Of a stretch of DNA of 64,000 bases, positions 10,301 through 19,398 are shown piece by piece (position 1 is the stretch's first letter; every line of letters starts with the position of its first letter). The stretch covers positions 8,240 to 72,239 of the forward strand of contig DHXP01000060.1 of the NCBI GenBank assembly GCA_002413745.1, read 5' to 3'. A program made the position numbers and the translations under genes. This DNA is from Flavobacterium sp. UBA5153 (GTDB lineage: Bacteria > Bacteroidota > Bacteroidia > Flavobacteriales > Flavobacteriaceae). The notes beneath the pieces were generated by a model. The model had not been told where the DNA came from. It did not search any database and worked only from the letters and a program-made list of their open reading frames with translations.

Positions 10301-12453
10301 CAAAATACTTTAAAGGAAAAATTGATGAAGTACGCGTTTTTAACGTGGCCTTAAGCGATTCGCATTTACAGAGAATGGTCTATCAGGAAATTCAAGATAC
10401 GGGTTCACAAATAAGAGGTGCAATTGTTCCTAAAAACATTGCCACATCGCCTGCATCATTGTCTTTTGCTAATTTATTGCGTTATTACAGAATGGATGTC
10501 TATAAAGACGATATTATTGATGACTTGACAACTCCAGCAACTGATCTTACTGGAACCAAAATCTATAACCATAAAAATATTTATGTGCAACAAGCACCAA
10601 TGCCTTTCTTAACGGAACGAACTGGAGATTTTGCCACGGCGGCAAACAGTCCTACCAAAGAAATTAGGGGAATGGATATAATGGATCAGGACTGGTCTAT
10701 TGTAAAAGTGCAACACGACATCACGGAAACCTCAAACAACATTGATTTGGGTATGCTGGTGGATCCAGGAAAAAACATCGTGATGAATAATGATACCAAA
10801 ATACAAAATGATTGGTATCTAAAACTAGACGGAAAAATAGACTTAGTTGGAAAATCACAATTGGTTCAAACAACAGAAAGTGATTTAGACGTTACAAGTG
10901 CCGGTTCGATAGAAAGAGACCAGCAAGGGCAATCAAACAAATATAATTATAACTATTGGTGTTCGCCTGTAAGTCCAATTAACATCACCGCCAATAACAC
11001 CAATTACACCGTTGCTGACATGTTAAAAGATGGAACCACGTCAACTCCACAAAACATAAATTGGGTTGCAGGATATGATGGATCAGCTACATCACCCATA
11101 AGTTTAGCCCGATACTGGCTTTATACATTTGATAATTATGTCAATGCCTATGCCAATTGGGTTCAAATACTGGAAACCACTCCAATCCGTGTGGGTCAAG
11201 GTTTTACATTAAAAGGAAGTGGAGCTGCCTCAGGAACCCAAAACTATACCTTTACGGGAAAACCAAACAATGGTACAATAACAACAAATACCGTTGGCGA
11301 TGATCAATTATTATTAACCGGTAATCCGTATCCATCTTCATTAGATGCTGATGCTTTTATAACTGATAATATAAGTTCTTTAGAAACTTTCACAAGTCCT
11401 TCTACTGATGGCACTTTATATTTTTGGGAACATTACGCTACTAACAACACCCATGTTTTACGTGATTATCAAGGGGGATATGCTGTAAGAAATTTAACTG
11501 GTGGATTAGCCCCTTCTGCAGCAGGAGTTGATTTCATTAGCCAATCAGGAACTCCTTCAAGAGGTATTCCTAACCGATATATACCGGTTGGTCAAGGTTT
11601 TTTTGTGAACGGTAAAGTTGGTTCGGGTGGAACCGTTACTTTCAAAAATAGTCAAAGGGGCTTTTATAAAGAAGATGATGCCGTCTTTTCCAATATTATG
11701 TATAAAACTACAGCCGGCAATAAAACACAAAAAATCACAACCAATAACAACAATGACCCTATTGCAAAAGACACTATAATGAAAATACGTTTGGGTTTCG
11801 ATTCCAATAATTTGTACCATAGACAAGTATTGCTTGGATTTATGAATGAAAAAGCAACCAGCGCCATGGATTATGGTTATGATGGACTGAATATGGATGA
11901 TTTCCCCAATGATATGTATTTATTGAATGGAGAAAACCAATTGGTAATTGAAGGCGAAGGATTTTTTGATGCAAATGTCTCCTACCCTATTGGCGTGAAA
12001 ACGGATGTTGCGGGAACCGTAAAATTTATGATTGATGACCTGGAAAACTTTGACCCAAAACAAGCCATTTTTATTTATGACACTATTGCCAATACCTACC
12101 ATAACATTCGAAATAAAGCATTTGAAGTTGACATGCCTATTGGAGTGAATAATGCCCGTTTTTCACTTCGATTTAAAGATAAAACATTAACCGGGAAAAA
12201 TTCAATCGATGATATTAAAATTACCCATATTCAAAACGGAAACATACTTATAATCAACAATAAACTATTGGATGTAACTGTTCAAAAAGTAATTTTATTT
12301 AACATTAGTGGTCAACCTATAGCAGCTTGGAAAATTGAAAATCAAGAACAACAAAATATTCAAATACCAATCAAAAGTATTAGTTCCGGCGTATATATTG
12401 CAAAAGTAAAAACTTCAAAAGGAGATATTAGCAAAAAAATTATCGTTAATTAA
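7372..12453 (+). pseudogene. giant T9SS adhesin interrupted by an in-frame TGA
   Basis: One continuous frame of about 1693 codons is broken only by TGA at 8785-8787 (codon 472). The reading resumes at once as YNGVDHTGDANGRMAMFNAS, still in register, where a tryptophan (TGG) after AASY would fit. Domains are: signal peptide (1-27), glycine-rich segment (about 45-230), an ASPM-SPD2/choice-of-anchor-D type domain (about 243-363), calcium-binding type 3 thrombospondin-like repeats (DSDGDGIYDNIDIDDDNDG), a carbohydrate-binding-like domain spanning the stop, more DxDxDG repeats (about 610-790), a LamG domain (about 855-1000), and the C-terminal block and T9SS sorting domain shared with the upstream paralogue. 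The stop would leave a secreted 471-residue piece without its sorting signal. A point mutation, a sequencing error or readthrough are all possible. Confidence 0.8.
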
Positions 12454-12469
12454 TAAAATCCCATTTCAC

Positions 12470-12502
12470 AAAAAAGCTTCCTGATATTGGGAAGCTTTTT
12501 TG
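12470..12502 (+). terminator. intrinsic terminator
   Basis: AAAAAGCTTCC pairs with GGAAGCTTTTTT around a short loop and is followed by T-rich sequence. It lies 17 bases after the stop of the second giant protein and may also serve hisS on the other strand. Confidence 0.85.
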
Positions 12503-12534
12503 TTTAAGAAAACCAGTTGAATGCCGTCAATAAA

Positions 12535-13905
12535 CTAAAGCAACGCCGCTTTTAAACCTTCAAAATCTATCAAAACCTGTTCTCCGGAAATCAAGTTTTT
12601 CAAGGCAAACTTCCCCTCGTTCATTTCGGTTTCCCCTACGATAACGGCAAAAGGAATCCCGCGTTTATCGGCGTGTTGAAACTGTTTTCCCACTTTAACA
12701 TTATCAGGATATAGTTCCACTTTTATTCCAAAACTTCTCAGTTTTGTTATGGCTTTCATCGAATAAAAGGCTTCCTTTTCTCCATAATTGATGAACAACG
12801 CCTTTGAAGTAGAAGTCACGGTTTCAGGGAATAAATTCAATTCTTCGATAACCAGATAAATCCTGTCCAACCCGAAGGAAATCCCCACTCCACTCATAGC
12901 TGTAAGACCAAAAATTCCGGTCAAATCATCATATCGTCCGCCACCACCGATAGAACCCATTGCAACCATTTTTGGTGGAGCCACTTCAAAAATAGCTCCT
13001 GTATAATAATTTAATCCACGAGCCAGAGTTACATCTAAATCTAAAATTGCTTTATTCAAGCCAAGGTTTACCACGTTGTCACAAATAAATCGCAACTCTT
13101 CAACGCCTTTCATTCCTTCTTCGGAAGCGGCCAATAATGCGGAAAGTTGACGTATTTTCTCCGAAATTGTCCCGGTGAAATTGAATAAAGGCTGCACTTT
13201 TTCAATGGCAGATTCCGAAATTCCTTTTTCAATCATTTCCTTTTTCACTCCGTCCTCGCCTATTTTGTCGAGCTTGTCCAAGGCAACCGTAAAATCGATC
13301 AATTTATCTTTGGCACCAATAACTTCGGCAATTCCCGAAAGGATTTTTCGGTTATTGATTTTAATCGTCACGCCTTCCAATCCCAATTCACTGAAAACCG
13401 AATCGTATAATTGAACCAATTCCACTTCTTGCCACAAGGATTTCGAACCCACCACATCGGCATCGCATTGGAAAAATTCTCTGAAACGCCCTTTTTGCGG
13501 ACGGTCGGCGCGCCAAACGGGTTGGATTTGGTATCTCTTGAATGGAAACTCAATTTCGCTTTGATGTTGCACTACATAACGGGCAAAAGGAACGGTAAGA
13601 TCATAGCGCAAGGCTTTCTCGGAGATGCTTGAAGTCAGCTTATTGCTTTCTTTATTTTGCAATAATGAAGCATCGGCTTTCGCCAAATAATCTCCCGAAT
13701 TCAATATCTTAAAAATCAAACGATCACCTTCTTCGCCGTATTTTCCCATCAAGGTTTCGGAGTTTTCGAACGAAGGGGTTTCTATAGGTTGGAAACCAAA
13801 TTTCTCAAAATTACTTTTGATAATCGATATAATATATTGACGTTTTGCCACCTCAGCCGGTGAAAAATCTCTTGTTCCTTTTGGAATGCTTGGTTTTTGA
13901 GCCAT
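12535..13905 (-). CDS. hisS: histidine--tRNA ligase
   Basis: This 456-residue class II aminoacyl-tRNA synthetase charges tRNA-His with histidine in the cytoplasm. The N-terminus has KGTRDFSP. Motif 2 is seen in the region [13 protein letters not shown] followed by [20 protein letters not shown]. The histidine-specific motif appears as [14 protein letters not shown] near residue 300. Motif 3 lies in [20 protein letters not shown]-terminal anticodon-binding domain covers about 365-456. The length is normal for Bacteroidota. The ATG at 13905 precedes the conserved start [14 protein letters not shown]. The gene is transcribed towards, and ends beside, the adhesin terminator. Confidence 0.95.
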   Translation of the reverse strand: MAQKPSIPKGTRDFSPAEVAKRQYIISIIKSNFEKFGFQPIETPSFENSETLMGKYGEEGDRLIFKILNSGDYLAKADASLLQNKESNKLTSSISEKALRYDLTVPFARYVVQHQSEIEFPFKRYQIQPVWRADRPQKGRFREFFQCDADVVGSKSLWQEVELVQLYDSVFSELGLEGVTIKINNRKILSGIAEVIGAKDKLIDFTVALDKLDKIGEDGVKKEMIEKGISESAIEKVQPLFNFTGTISEKIRQLSALLAASEEGMKGVEELRFICDNVVNLGLNKAILDLDVTLARGLNYYTGAIFEVAPPKMVAMGSIGGGGRYDDLTGIFGLTAMSGVGISFGLDRIYLVIEELNLFPETVTSTSKALFINYGEKEAFYSMKAITKLRSFGIKVELYPDNVKVGKQFQHADKRGIPFAVIVGETEMNEGKFALKNLISGEQVLIDFEGLKAALL

Positions 13906-13923
13906 TATTAATTGCAGATTTTA

Positions 13924-13958
13924 GATTGCTTCGCCCGTTCGCCCTTTTGGCTCGGGTG
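13924..13958. repeat. REP-like repeat variant in the hisS leader
   Basis: The sequence attgcttcgcccgttcgccc followed by ttttggctcgggtgc is the reverse complement of the pattern cccgag...gcgaac.ggcgaagcaat. That pattern is found again at 31089 and 38940. It lies between hisS and its probable promoter. Confidence 0.5.
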
Positions 13959-14014
13959 CAGATTTTAGATTTGTATATCCAAAATCTTATTTCGTTCAGG
14001 AAATATAAATTCTA

Positions 14015-14028
14015 TCCCGATATCGGGA
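14015..14028. repeat. core palindrome TCCCGATATCGGGA
   Basis: This is a perfect 14-base palindrome and the short form of the TCCCGATA..TATCGGGA element that recurs through the window. It lies in the gap between the divergent hisS and the ABC permease gene. Confidence 0.6.
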
Positions 14029-14112
14029 CTTAAATCTCAAATTTCCTCTTGCAAATATCTTGTTTTTAAAATAAATATCCACTCTTCTAAAACAAACTTG
14101 TAACAAAAATTG

Positions 14113-14120
14113 TAATTTCG
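14113..14120 (+). promoter_or_regulatory. probable -7 element for the ABC permease
   Basis: TAATTTCG differs from TAnnTTTG at one position and lies 16 bases before the ATG at 14136. Confidence 0.35.
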
Positions 14121-14135
14121 TGTCAAATAGCCACT

Positions 14136-15377
14136 ATGTTTAAATTATTCCGAGAAAACGTCCGAATTGCACTGGGTTCTATTAGGACGCAATTGTTGCG
14201 CACTATCCTTACCGTGTTGATTATCGCCATTGGAATTACGGCATTGGTCGGGATTCTGACAGTCGTTTCAGCCTTGGAAAACACCATTTCAACAAAATTT
14301 GCATCAATGGGAGCCAATACTTTCAACGTCAATCAATATGGAAACACCATTCGAAGACACGGAGGCGAAGAAAGAGAAATCATAAATCCCATCATTTCCT
14401 ATCCTGAAGCCGTGGCATTCAAAAACAAATATAAATATCCGCTTACCGAAACATCACTTTCCTTTACGGCAACTTCTATAGCCGAAGTAAAATATGAAGC
14501 CACCAAAACTGACCCTGAAATTACCATACTAGGTGTCGATGAGCCATTTATCACCAACTCGGGTTTGGAAACAAGTTCGGGACGAAATTTTACCCCTTTT
14601 GACATTCAAAACAATACCTATAATTGTATTGTAGGCTCGGATTTTGAAAAAGGACTACTCAAAGATGTAAACCCAATCGACAAAATAATCTCCATTCGGG
14701 GAGCTAAATTTAAGGTTATTGGTGTTCTAAAAGAAAAGGGATCCACCTTTGGCAACAGCCAGGATTTAAGGATTTTAATCCCTATTCAAGTGGCTCGCTC
14801 CTTGTTTACCGCACCCAAAATAAATTATACCATAAGCGTTATGGTCGCCCAAAAAGAAATGATGGATCAGGCCATTGACAATGCCAATAGCACCATGCGT
14901 AGAATACGGAAATTGAGTCCCGTAAAAGACAATAATTTTGCCGTGGTCCGAAGCGACGACCTCATCAACAGAATACTCAGTATTACAAAATATCTTGGAT
15001 TCGCTTCCTGGCTCATAGGCATCATCACGGTTCTTGGATCTTCTATTGCTTTGATGAACATTATGATTGTTTCGGTTACAGAACGCACGCGCGAAATTGG
15101 CGTTCGAAAAGCATTGGGAGCCAAAAGAACCACTATTGCTTTTCAATTTTTTATAGAGACTTTGCTTATTGGGCAATTAGGAGGTTTTGTGGGAATTATT
15201 TTTGGAATTGGAATCGGCTTTGCCATAGCATCAGCCATGAGTTTTGTGTTTGTAATTCCATGGGGGGCAATTATGGCTGCCTTCATCACAAGTTTTATCG
15301 TTGCAATCGTTTCTGGTCTATATCCTGCCATAAAAGCGGCATTGCTTGATCCTATTGAAGCGCTTCGTTACGAGTAG
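14136..15377 (+). CDS. MacB/FtsX-type ABC transporter permease
   Basis: This 413-residue membrane protein has the MacB layout: one N-terminal transmembrane helix (about 20-45, RTILTVLIIAIGITALVGIL), a large periplasmic MacB-type core domain (about 50-280), then three C-terminal helices forming an FtsX domain (about 285-405). TERTREIGVRKALGA is the hallmark motif between helices. Such permeases pair with a separate ATPase to move lipoproteins, peptides or drugs, or act in a mechanotransmission role. No ATPase lies beside it here, so the substrate is unknown. The ATG at 14136 fits the conserved amphipathic N-terminus MFKLFRENVRIALGSIR. Confidence 0.88.
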   Translation: MFKLFRENVRIALGSIRTQLLRTILTVLIIAIGITALVGILTVVSALENTISTKFASMGANTFNVNQYGNTIRRHGGEEREIINPIISYPEAVAFKNKYKYPLTETSLSFTATSIAEVKYEATKTDPEITILGVDEPFITNSGLETSSGRNFTPFDIQNNTYNCIVGSDFEKGLLKDVNPIDKIISIRGAKFKVIGVLKEKGSTFGNSQDLRILIPIQVARSLFTAPKINYTISVMVAQKEMMDQAIDNANSTMRRIRKLSPVKDNNFAVVRSDDLINRILSITKYLGFASWLIGIITVLGSSIALMNIMIVSVTERTREIGVRKALGAKRTTIAFQFFIETLLIGQLGGFVGIIFGIGIGFAIASAMSFVFVIPWGAIMAAFITSFIVAIVSGLYPAIKAALLDPIEALRYE

Positions 15378-15380
15378 TCA

Positions 15381-15432
15381 GGTAGCAGGTTTCAGATTGC
15401 AGAAGGCAGAAGGCAGAAGGCAGAAGGCAGAA
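15381..15432. repeat. tandem GAAGGCA repeat, left flank of four-helix gene
   Basis: Four consecutive agaaggc units follow the ABC permease stop. The inverted counterpart (tctgccttctg units) lies at 15921-15950 on the other side of the 119-residue gene, so the two flanks face each other. Confidence 0.75.
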
Positions 15433-15465
15433 TAACTAAAATAACTTAACTTTTCAAATACAAAG

Positions 15466-15825
15466 ATGAGATTTCAAGATTTATTAGCGTATAAAAAATC
15501 ATTTGAATTGGCAATGTCTATTTTTCGTATTTCAAAAACTTTTCCAATCGAAGAAAAATATTCATTAACTGATCAAATTAGGCGTTCTTCAAGAAGTGTT
15601 TCAGTAAACATTGCCGAAGCTACGAGAAAAAGAAGATATGTTAATCATTTTATTTCCAAACTTACAGATAGTGATGCCGAAAACTCTGAAACCCAATCTT
15701 GGCTGGAATATGCACTTGCGTGTGAATATATAAATCAAGAAACTTTTGATAGTTTAACCTCAAAAAGTCTAGAAGTTGGAAAATTATTGAATTATATGAT
15801 GACTAATCCCGATAAGTTTACTTAA
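15466..15825 (+). CDS. four-helix-bundle (S23/IVS-type) protein
   Basis: This 119-residue protein matches the four-helix-bundle family first known from intervening sequences of 23S rRNA genes and related to Avd accessory proteins of diversity-generating retroelements. Typical features are the start MRFQDLLAYKKSFELAM, the FPIEEKYSLTDQIRRSSRSVSVNIAEA motif region, then E..SW.EYAL and GKLLNYM. There is no rRNA or reverse transcriptase nearby, so its role here is unknown. It stands alone between the ABC permease and prmC on the opposite strand, bounded by facing GAAGGCA-type repeats, which suggests a mobile single-gene unit. Confidence 0.85.
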   Translation: MRFQDLLAYKKSFELAMSIFRISKTFPIEEKYSLTDQIRRSSRSVSVNIAEATRKRRYVNHFISKLTDSDAENSETQSWLEYALACEYINQETFDSLTSKSLEVGKLLNYMMTNPDKFT

Positions 15826-15908
15826 ACTTTTTAAACCTAAGCCTTCTAAAAATTTGTTACATACATTCTGTCATCTGAAAACTGAATTCTGTTTTCTACT
15901 ATCTCATT

Positions 15909-15950
15909 CTGATAACTGAAATCTGCCTTCTGCTATCTGCCTTCTGCCTT
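15909..15950. repeat. inverted GAAGGCA repeat, right flank, entering prmC
   Basis: tctgccttctgctatctgcc and the following bases are the inverse of the repeat at 15381-15432. The repeat overlaps the end of prmC, so the last residues EGR and the stop codon of prmC are encoded by repeat DNA. Confidence 0.7.
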
Positions 15951-16823
15951 CATCATCCTGTCATTCCCGTAAATATCTTTACGAAGTTCAATGTTTTTGA
16001 AATTCATTTTTTCGAGTAAATCAACGGTTTCTTTTCCTAAATATTGATTGATTTCGAAGAATAATTGCCCATTTTGAAATAGGTTTTTCTGTGCCAATTG
16101 GGCGATTTTTCTATAAAAAATAAGGGCATCACTGTCTTCGACAAAAAGAGCCAAATGAGGTTCATTGTCCAAAACATTTTTCTTGATTTCCTGTTTTTCC
16201 AACTCCCGAACGTAAGGCGGATTGGAGACAATAATGTCAAATTTATGATTTAACCCTTCGACTGCGCTCAGGGAGACAACTTCGAGAATATTTTTTTGAA
16301 TAAAAGTAACATTCACACCGTTGATTTCTGCATTTTTTTGGGCTGTGGCCAAAGCCTTTTCAGAAATGTCAATCGCAAAAACTTGTGCATTCGAAATGTT
16401 TTTTGCCAATGCAATCGCGATGCAACCGCTTCCTGTTCCTATGTCCAGAATCTTTAATTTCTTGTCATTGCGAGTCCCGATAGCCATCGGGACGAAGCAA
16501 TCTCCAATAATCCATTCCACCAATTCTTCGGTTTCCGGTCTTGGAATCAAAACATCAGCATTTACCTCGAAATCCAAGCCATAAAAACTGGTTTTCCCCA
16601 ATAAGTATTGTATGGGAATTTCTTTTTTTAACTGTTCTACAATAGAATCCCAATTTTGAATTTCATCCATAGAAAAAGTTAAATCGGGATCCAAAGCCAA
16701 ATCAATCCTTTTCAATTGATGTTTCTCTTCCAAAATCAAATAGAAAAAACTCTCCGCTTCGGCAGAATCATAAATTGGCGAAAGTTCTTGAATGAAATGA
16801 GTTCTATAATCCTTTATTTTCAT
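15933..16823 (-). CDS. prmC: peptide chain release factor N5-glutamine methyltransferase
   Basis: PrmC methylates the glutamine of the GGQ motif in release factors using S-adenosylmethionine. The start MKIKDYRTHF at 16823 fits the family; a longer frame reaching 17030 has no family support. The protein is 296 residues. The N-terminal helical domain is followed by PRPETEELVEWII, the SAM motif LDIGTGSGCIAIALA and the catalytic NPPY (SNPPYV). Two segments are foreign: VPMAIGTRND, just before the SAM motif, is encoded by a TCCCGATA-type palindrome (16466-16502), and VSLSAVEG, before the NPPY region, by a second repeat family (16253-16276). Both are in frame and lie between core strands, so the enzyme may still work. 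The C-terminus is also repeat-derived. Confidence 0.9.
   Translation of the reverse strand: MKIKDYRTHFIQELSPIYDSAEAESFFYLILEEKHQLKRIDLALDPDLTFSMDEIQNWDSIVEQLKKEIPIQYLLGKTSFYGLDFEVNADVLIPRPETEELVEWIIGDCFVPMAIGTRNDKKLKILDIGTGSGCIAIALAKNISNAQVFAIDISEKALATAQKNAEINGVNVTFIQKNILEVVSLSAVEGLNHKFDIIVSNPPYVRELEKQEIKKNVLDNEPHLALFVEDSDALIFYRKIAQLAQKNLFQNGQLFFEINQYLGKETVDLLEKMNFKNIELRKDIYGNDRMMKAEGR
16253..16276. repeat. in-frame repeat inside prmC (cgactgcgctca family)
   Basis: cccttcgactgcgctcaggg matches the repeat family dense at 54.3-55.5 kb. On the coding strand it gives VSLSAVEG and keeps the frame. Confidence 0.75.
16466..16502. repeat. in-frame REP-like palindrome inside prmC
   Basis: cattgcgag, the palindrome TCCCGATAGCCATCGGGA (16475-16492) and cgaagcaatc form one unit. 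Near-identical units lie in dapF (30487) and in a glycosyltransferase (60977). It encodes FVPMAIGTRND in PrmC. Confidence 0.85.
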
Positions 16824-16919
16824 GCTTATTTGATTCTTTGATTCTACTGGTTTTTGTGTGGAAAATAAAACCATTAAAATGTTCTTTTTAGCACACAGAT
16901 AAAACCGATTCGCTTTGCG

Positions 16920-16958
16920 AAAACACAGATTTAAAAGGATTTTTTTAATCTGTGTTTT
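16920..16958. repeat. perfect inverted repeat upstream of prmC
   Basis: AAAACACAGATT (16920-16931) and AATCTGTGTTTT (16947-16958) form a 12-base-pair stem. It lies between prmC and the acetyltransferase and is a possible terminator for the latter or a dispersed repeat. Confidence 0.5.
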
Positions 16959-17068
16959 TTCAGCGCTTTCCCTTGGTAAATCCGTTTCATCGGCGTTCTT
17001 TTTCTTAAACCATAAAAACAGTATGTTCACAAAATAGCCAGTAAAACCGATTTTTTTTATTCCCTTTC

Positions 17069-17584
17069 TTAAAGCCCTCCCTTTGGGGGGGCTGGGTGAG
17101 CTAAATCATTCAACATCCAAACCGGACAAGAAACGTGACCCGTACTTCCCATTGGCGAACAAATATATTCGAAACCCGCTTTTTTATAGAGTTTCTGGGC
17201 ATCATGCATGAAAGGCATCGTTTCGAGATAACATTTTTCGAAACCAAAATCTCTCGCGCTTTGCAAACACGTTTCCATCATTTGACTTCCAATTCCCAAA
17301 CCACGGGTTTCGGGCAGAAAATACATTTTTTGCAATTCACAAATAGTTTCGGCTTCGTTTTCGAGTGGTGCCACTCCTGCTCCTCCAATGATTTTGCCGT
17401 CTTTTTCAACCACAAAATAAGCCGATTTTGGTTTATTGTATTCCTCAAACATTAAATCCAAATACGGATCTTCATAGGCTGTACCTACTTTCGGAATATT
17501 CAATTCGTCAAAAACTGCCCTTATTAATTGCGCAACCGATTGATTATCTTTCTTTTCAATTTTTCTAATGACCCTATTTTCCAT
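17069..17584 (-). CDS. GNAT-family N-acetyltransferase
   Basis: This 171-residue GNAT-fold enzyme would transfer an acetyl group from acetyl-CoA to an amine; the substrate is unknown. The start RKIEKKDNQSVAQLIRAVF is typical. The acetyl-CoA-binding motif A region is LQKMYFLPETRGLGIGSQMM (about 86-105), followed by FGFEKCYLETMPFMHDAQKLYKKAGF. The last residues LAHPAPPKGGL are encoded by a repeat (agccctccctttggggg at 17073-17089 and on) that resembles repeats at 62231 and 61588, so the natural C-terminus has been replaced or extended. Confidence 0.8.
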   Translation of the reverse strand: MENRVIRKIEKKDNQSVAQLIRAVFDELNIPKVGTAYEDPYLDLMFEEYNKPKSAYFVVEKDGKIIGGAGVAPLENEAETICELQKMYFLPETRGLGIGSQMMETCLQSARDFGFEKCYLETMPFMHDAQKLYKKAGFEYICSPMGSTGHVSCPVWMLNDLAHPAPPKGGL

Positions 17585-17676
17585 TTTTTTGAAATACTAA
17601 TTTATTATGCAAAAATAGAAATTGTTTAGTGCAATTTTCAAAAGAATCAAAACTAAATCCTAAACTCAAAAATTAC

Positions 17677-17684
17677 TACTTTTG
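17677..17684 (+). promoter_or_regulatory. TAnnTTTG -7 element for ribD
   Basis: TACTTTTG ends only five bases before the GTG start at 17690. The transcript would begin almost at the start codon, so ribD is probably leaderless or nearly so. Confidence 0.5.
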
Positions 17685-17689
17685 TAATT

Positions 17690-18751
17690 GTGAAAATACA
17701 TGAAAAATATATACGCCGTTGCATCGAATTGGCAAAAAATGGTTTGGGAACAACGTATCCCAATCCGTTAGTTGGCAGCGTAATTGTCTATGATGGCAAA
17801 ATTATCGGTGAAGGCTGGCATAAAAAATCGGGTGGGCCACATGCCGAAGTCAACGCAGTCAATTCGGTAAAAGACAAATCACTGTTGAAGAAATCCACCA
17901 TTTATGTAAGTTTGGAACCTTGCAGCCATTATGGAAAAACACCTCCATGTTGCGATTTGATTATCGAAAATGAGATCCCAAATGTGGTTATTGGAACTAT
18001 TGACCCCAACATAAAAGTGGCCGGAAACGGCATCAATAAATTAATTGAAGCCGGTAAAAACGTCACTGTTAGCATTCTTGAAGCCGAATGCAAAGAGTTG
18101 AACAAACGCTTTTTTACTTTCCACGAAAAGAAAAGACCTTACATTATTTTGAAATGGGCCGAAAGTCAAGATGGATTTATTGCGCCAATCCTTCAACAAG
18201 CAGAGGATGACATAAAGAAAAGAGAACCCATTTGGATAACTAATGAATTTTCGCGTCAATTAGTGCATAAATGGCGAAGCGAAGAACAGGCTATTCTTGT
18301 GGGAACCAACACTGTCATTGACGATAATCCAAGATTAGACGTCAGAGATTGGACGGGAAACAACCCCGTCAGAATAGTTTTAGACCAGAACAACCGCATT
18401 CCAAAAGACAGTCATATATTTGACAATCAAGGAAAAACCATCATTATTTGCAAATCAATTACTGCAACTAATGAAGAAAACACTATCTTTGAAGGAATAG
18501 ATTTTGAACAAAATCCAGCACGACAAATCCTGAAAGGATTATACAAACACCAAATTCAATCAGTGATTATTGAAGGCGGCAGACAAACTTTGCAGACCTT
18601 TATTGACGAAAACCTTTGGGATGAAGCACGAATATTTATTGGAAACAGCTGCCTCGAAAAAGGAACCAAAGCACCAATAATAGCTTTAAAAAACATTGAA
18701 AAACATTCTATTGGCAACGATGTGCTTTTAATATCCAGAAACCATGATTAA
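17690..18751 (+). CDS. ribD: bifunctional riboflavin deaminase/reductase RibD
   Basis: RibD performs two steps of riboflavin synthesis: deamination of the pyrimidine intermediate and NADPH-dependent reduction of its ribose side chain. The 353-residue protein has an N-terminal zinc deaminase domain with HAEVNAV (H and catalytic E, near 50) and PCSHYGKTPPC (zinc cysteines, near 76-86). The reductase domain begins about 150 (RPYIILKWAESQDG) and includes IIEGGRQTLQTFID near 295. The start is GTG, placed by the conserved KIHEKYIRRCIELA. Its last codons overlap the next gene by eight bases, suggesting translational coupling. Upstream lies a -7 element with almost no leader. Confidence 0.92.
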   Translation: MKIHEKYIRRCIELAKNGLGTTYPNPLVGSVIVYDGKIIGEGWHKKSGGPHAEVNAVNSVKDKSLLKKSTIYVSLEPCSHYGKTPPCCDLIIENEIPNVVIGTIDPNIKVAGNGINKLIEAGKNVTVSILEAECKELNKRFFTFHEKKRPYIILKWAESQDGFIAPILQQAEDDIKKREPIWITNEFSRQLVHKWRSEEQAILVGTNTVIDDNPRLDVRDWTGNNPVRIVLDQNNRIPKDSHIFDNQGKTIIICKSITATNEENTIFEGIDFEQNPARQILKGLYKHQIQSVIIEGGRQTLQTFIDENLWDEARIFIGNSCLEKGTKAPIIALKNIEKHSIGNDVLLISRNHD

Positions 18752-19352
18752 TACCATCATTTTCGATTTTGGAGATATTTTTATCAATTTAGATAAACAA
18801 GCCTCCATTAATTCCTTGAAAAAATTAGGATTATCACAATGGAACGAAGACCTACACCAATTGAATTTACATTTTGAAAAAGGACAAATCTCACGCGAAA
18901 ATTTTCTGCTTGGCATTCAAAAACACGTCCCGAATGCTTCCATCGAGGAAATTTTAAACGCTTGGAATGCCATTCTTCTGGATTTTCCTTTGTATCGATT
19001 GGAATTTTTACAAAAACTATCTAAAAAATACCGCTTGTTTTTATTGAGTAATACGGATTCCATTCATATAGAAACTTTCGAACAGGAAAATGGAATTTCA
19101 TTTTACAGTGATTTTTACCAATGTTTCGAAAAAGTCTATTTTTCATTTGAAATGGGAATGAGAAAACCCGATGCCGAAATTTTTAATTATCTAATAAAAA
19201 AATACGATTTGTCAGAAAAACGAACTTTATTCGTTGATGATAAAAAAGAAAATACCGATGCGGCACTTTCGCTCGGATTACAGGTATGGAATTTACAGGT
19301 TGGCGAGGAAGATATGATTGATTTATTTTCCAGAAAAGATTTACAGCTATGA
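18744..19352 (+). CDS. HAD-superfamily hydrolase
   Basis: This 202-residue haloacid-dehalogenase-like phosphatase shows motif I as DFGDIFINLD (nucleophile Asp near residue 9), motif II as LLSNTDSIH, the conserved Lys in MGMRKPDAEIF and motif IV as LFVDDKKENTDAA. A helical cap lies at about 20-85. The family dephosphorylates small phosphorylated metabolites. Its overlap with ribD suggests, without proof, that it could be the missing phosphatase acting on the riboflavin pathway pyrimidine phosphate. Motif I carries GDIF where GGV is more usual. Confidence 0.85.
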   Translation: MINTIIFDFGDIFINLDKQASINSLKKLGLSQWNEDLHQLNLHFEKGQISRENFLLGIQKHVPNASIEEILNAWNAILLDFPLYRLEFLQKLSKKYRLFLLSNTDSIHIETFEQENGISFYSDFYQCFEKVYFSFEMGMRKPDAEIFNYLIKKYDLSEKRTLFVDDKKENTDAALSLGLQVWNLQVGEEDMIDLFSRKDLQL

Positions 19353-19398
19353 AAATTTCAATAGCAATTTCAAATTTTAATAAAATCTAAAAATAAAT

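Noticed and set aside
16824-17030. Upstream extension of prmC to 17030
   Set aside because: The added 69 residues are not family-like, cover an inverted repeat, and the ATG at 16823 matches the normal PrmC start.
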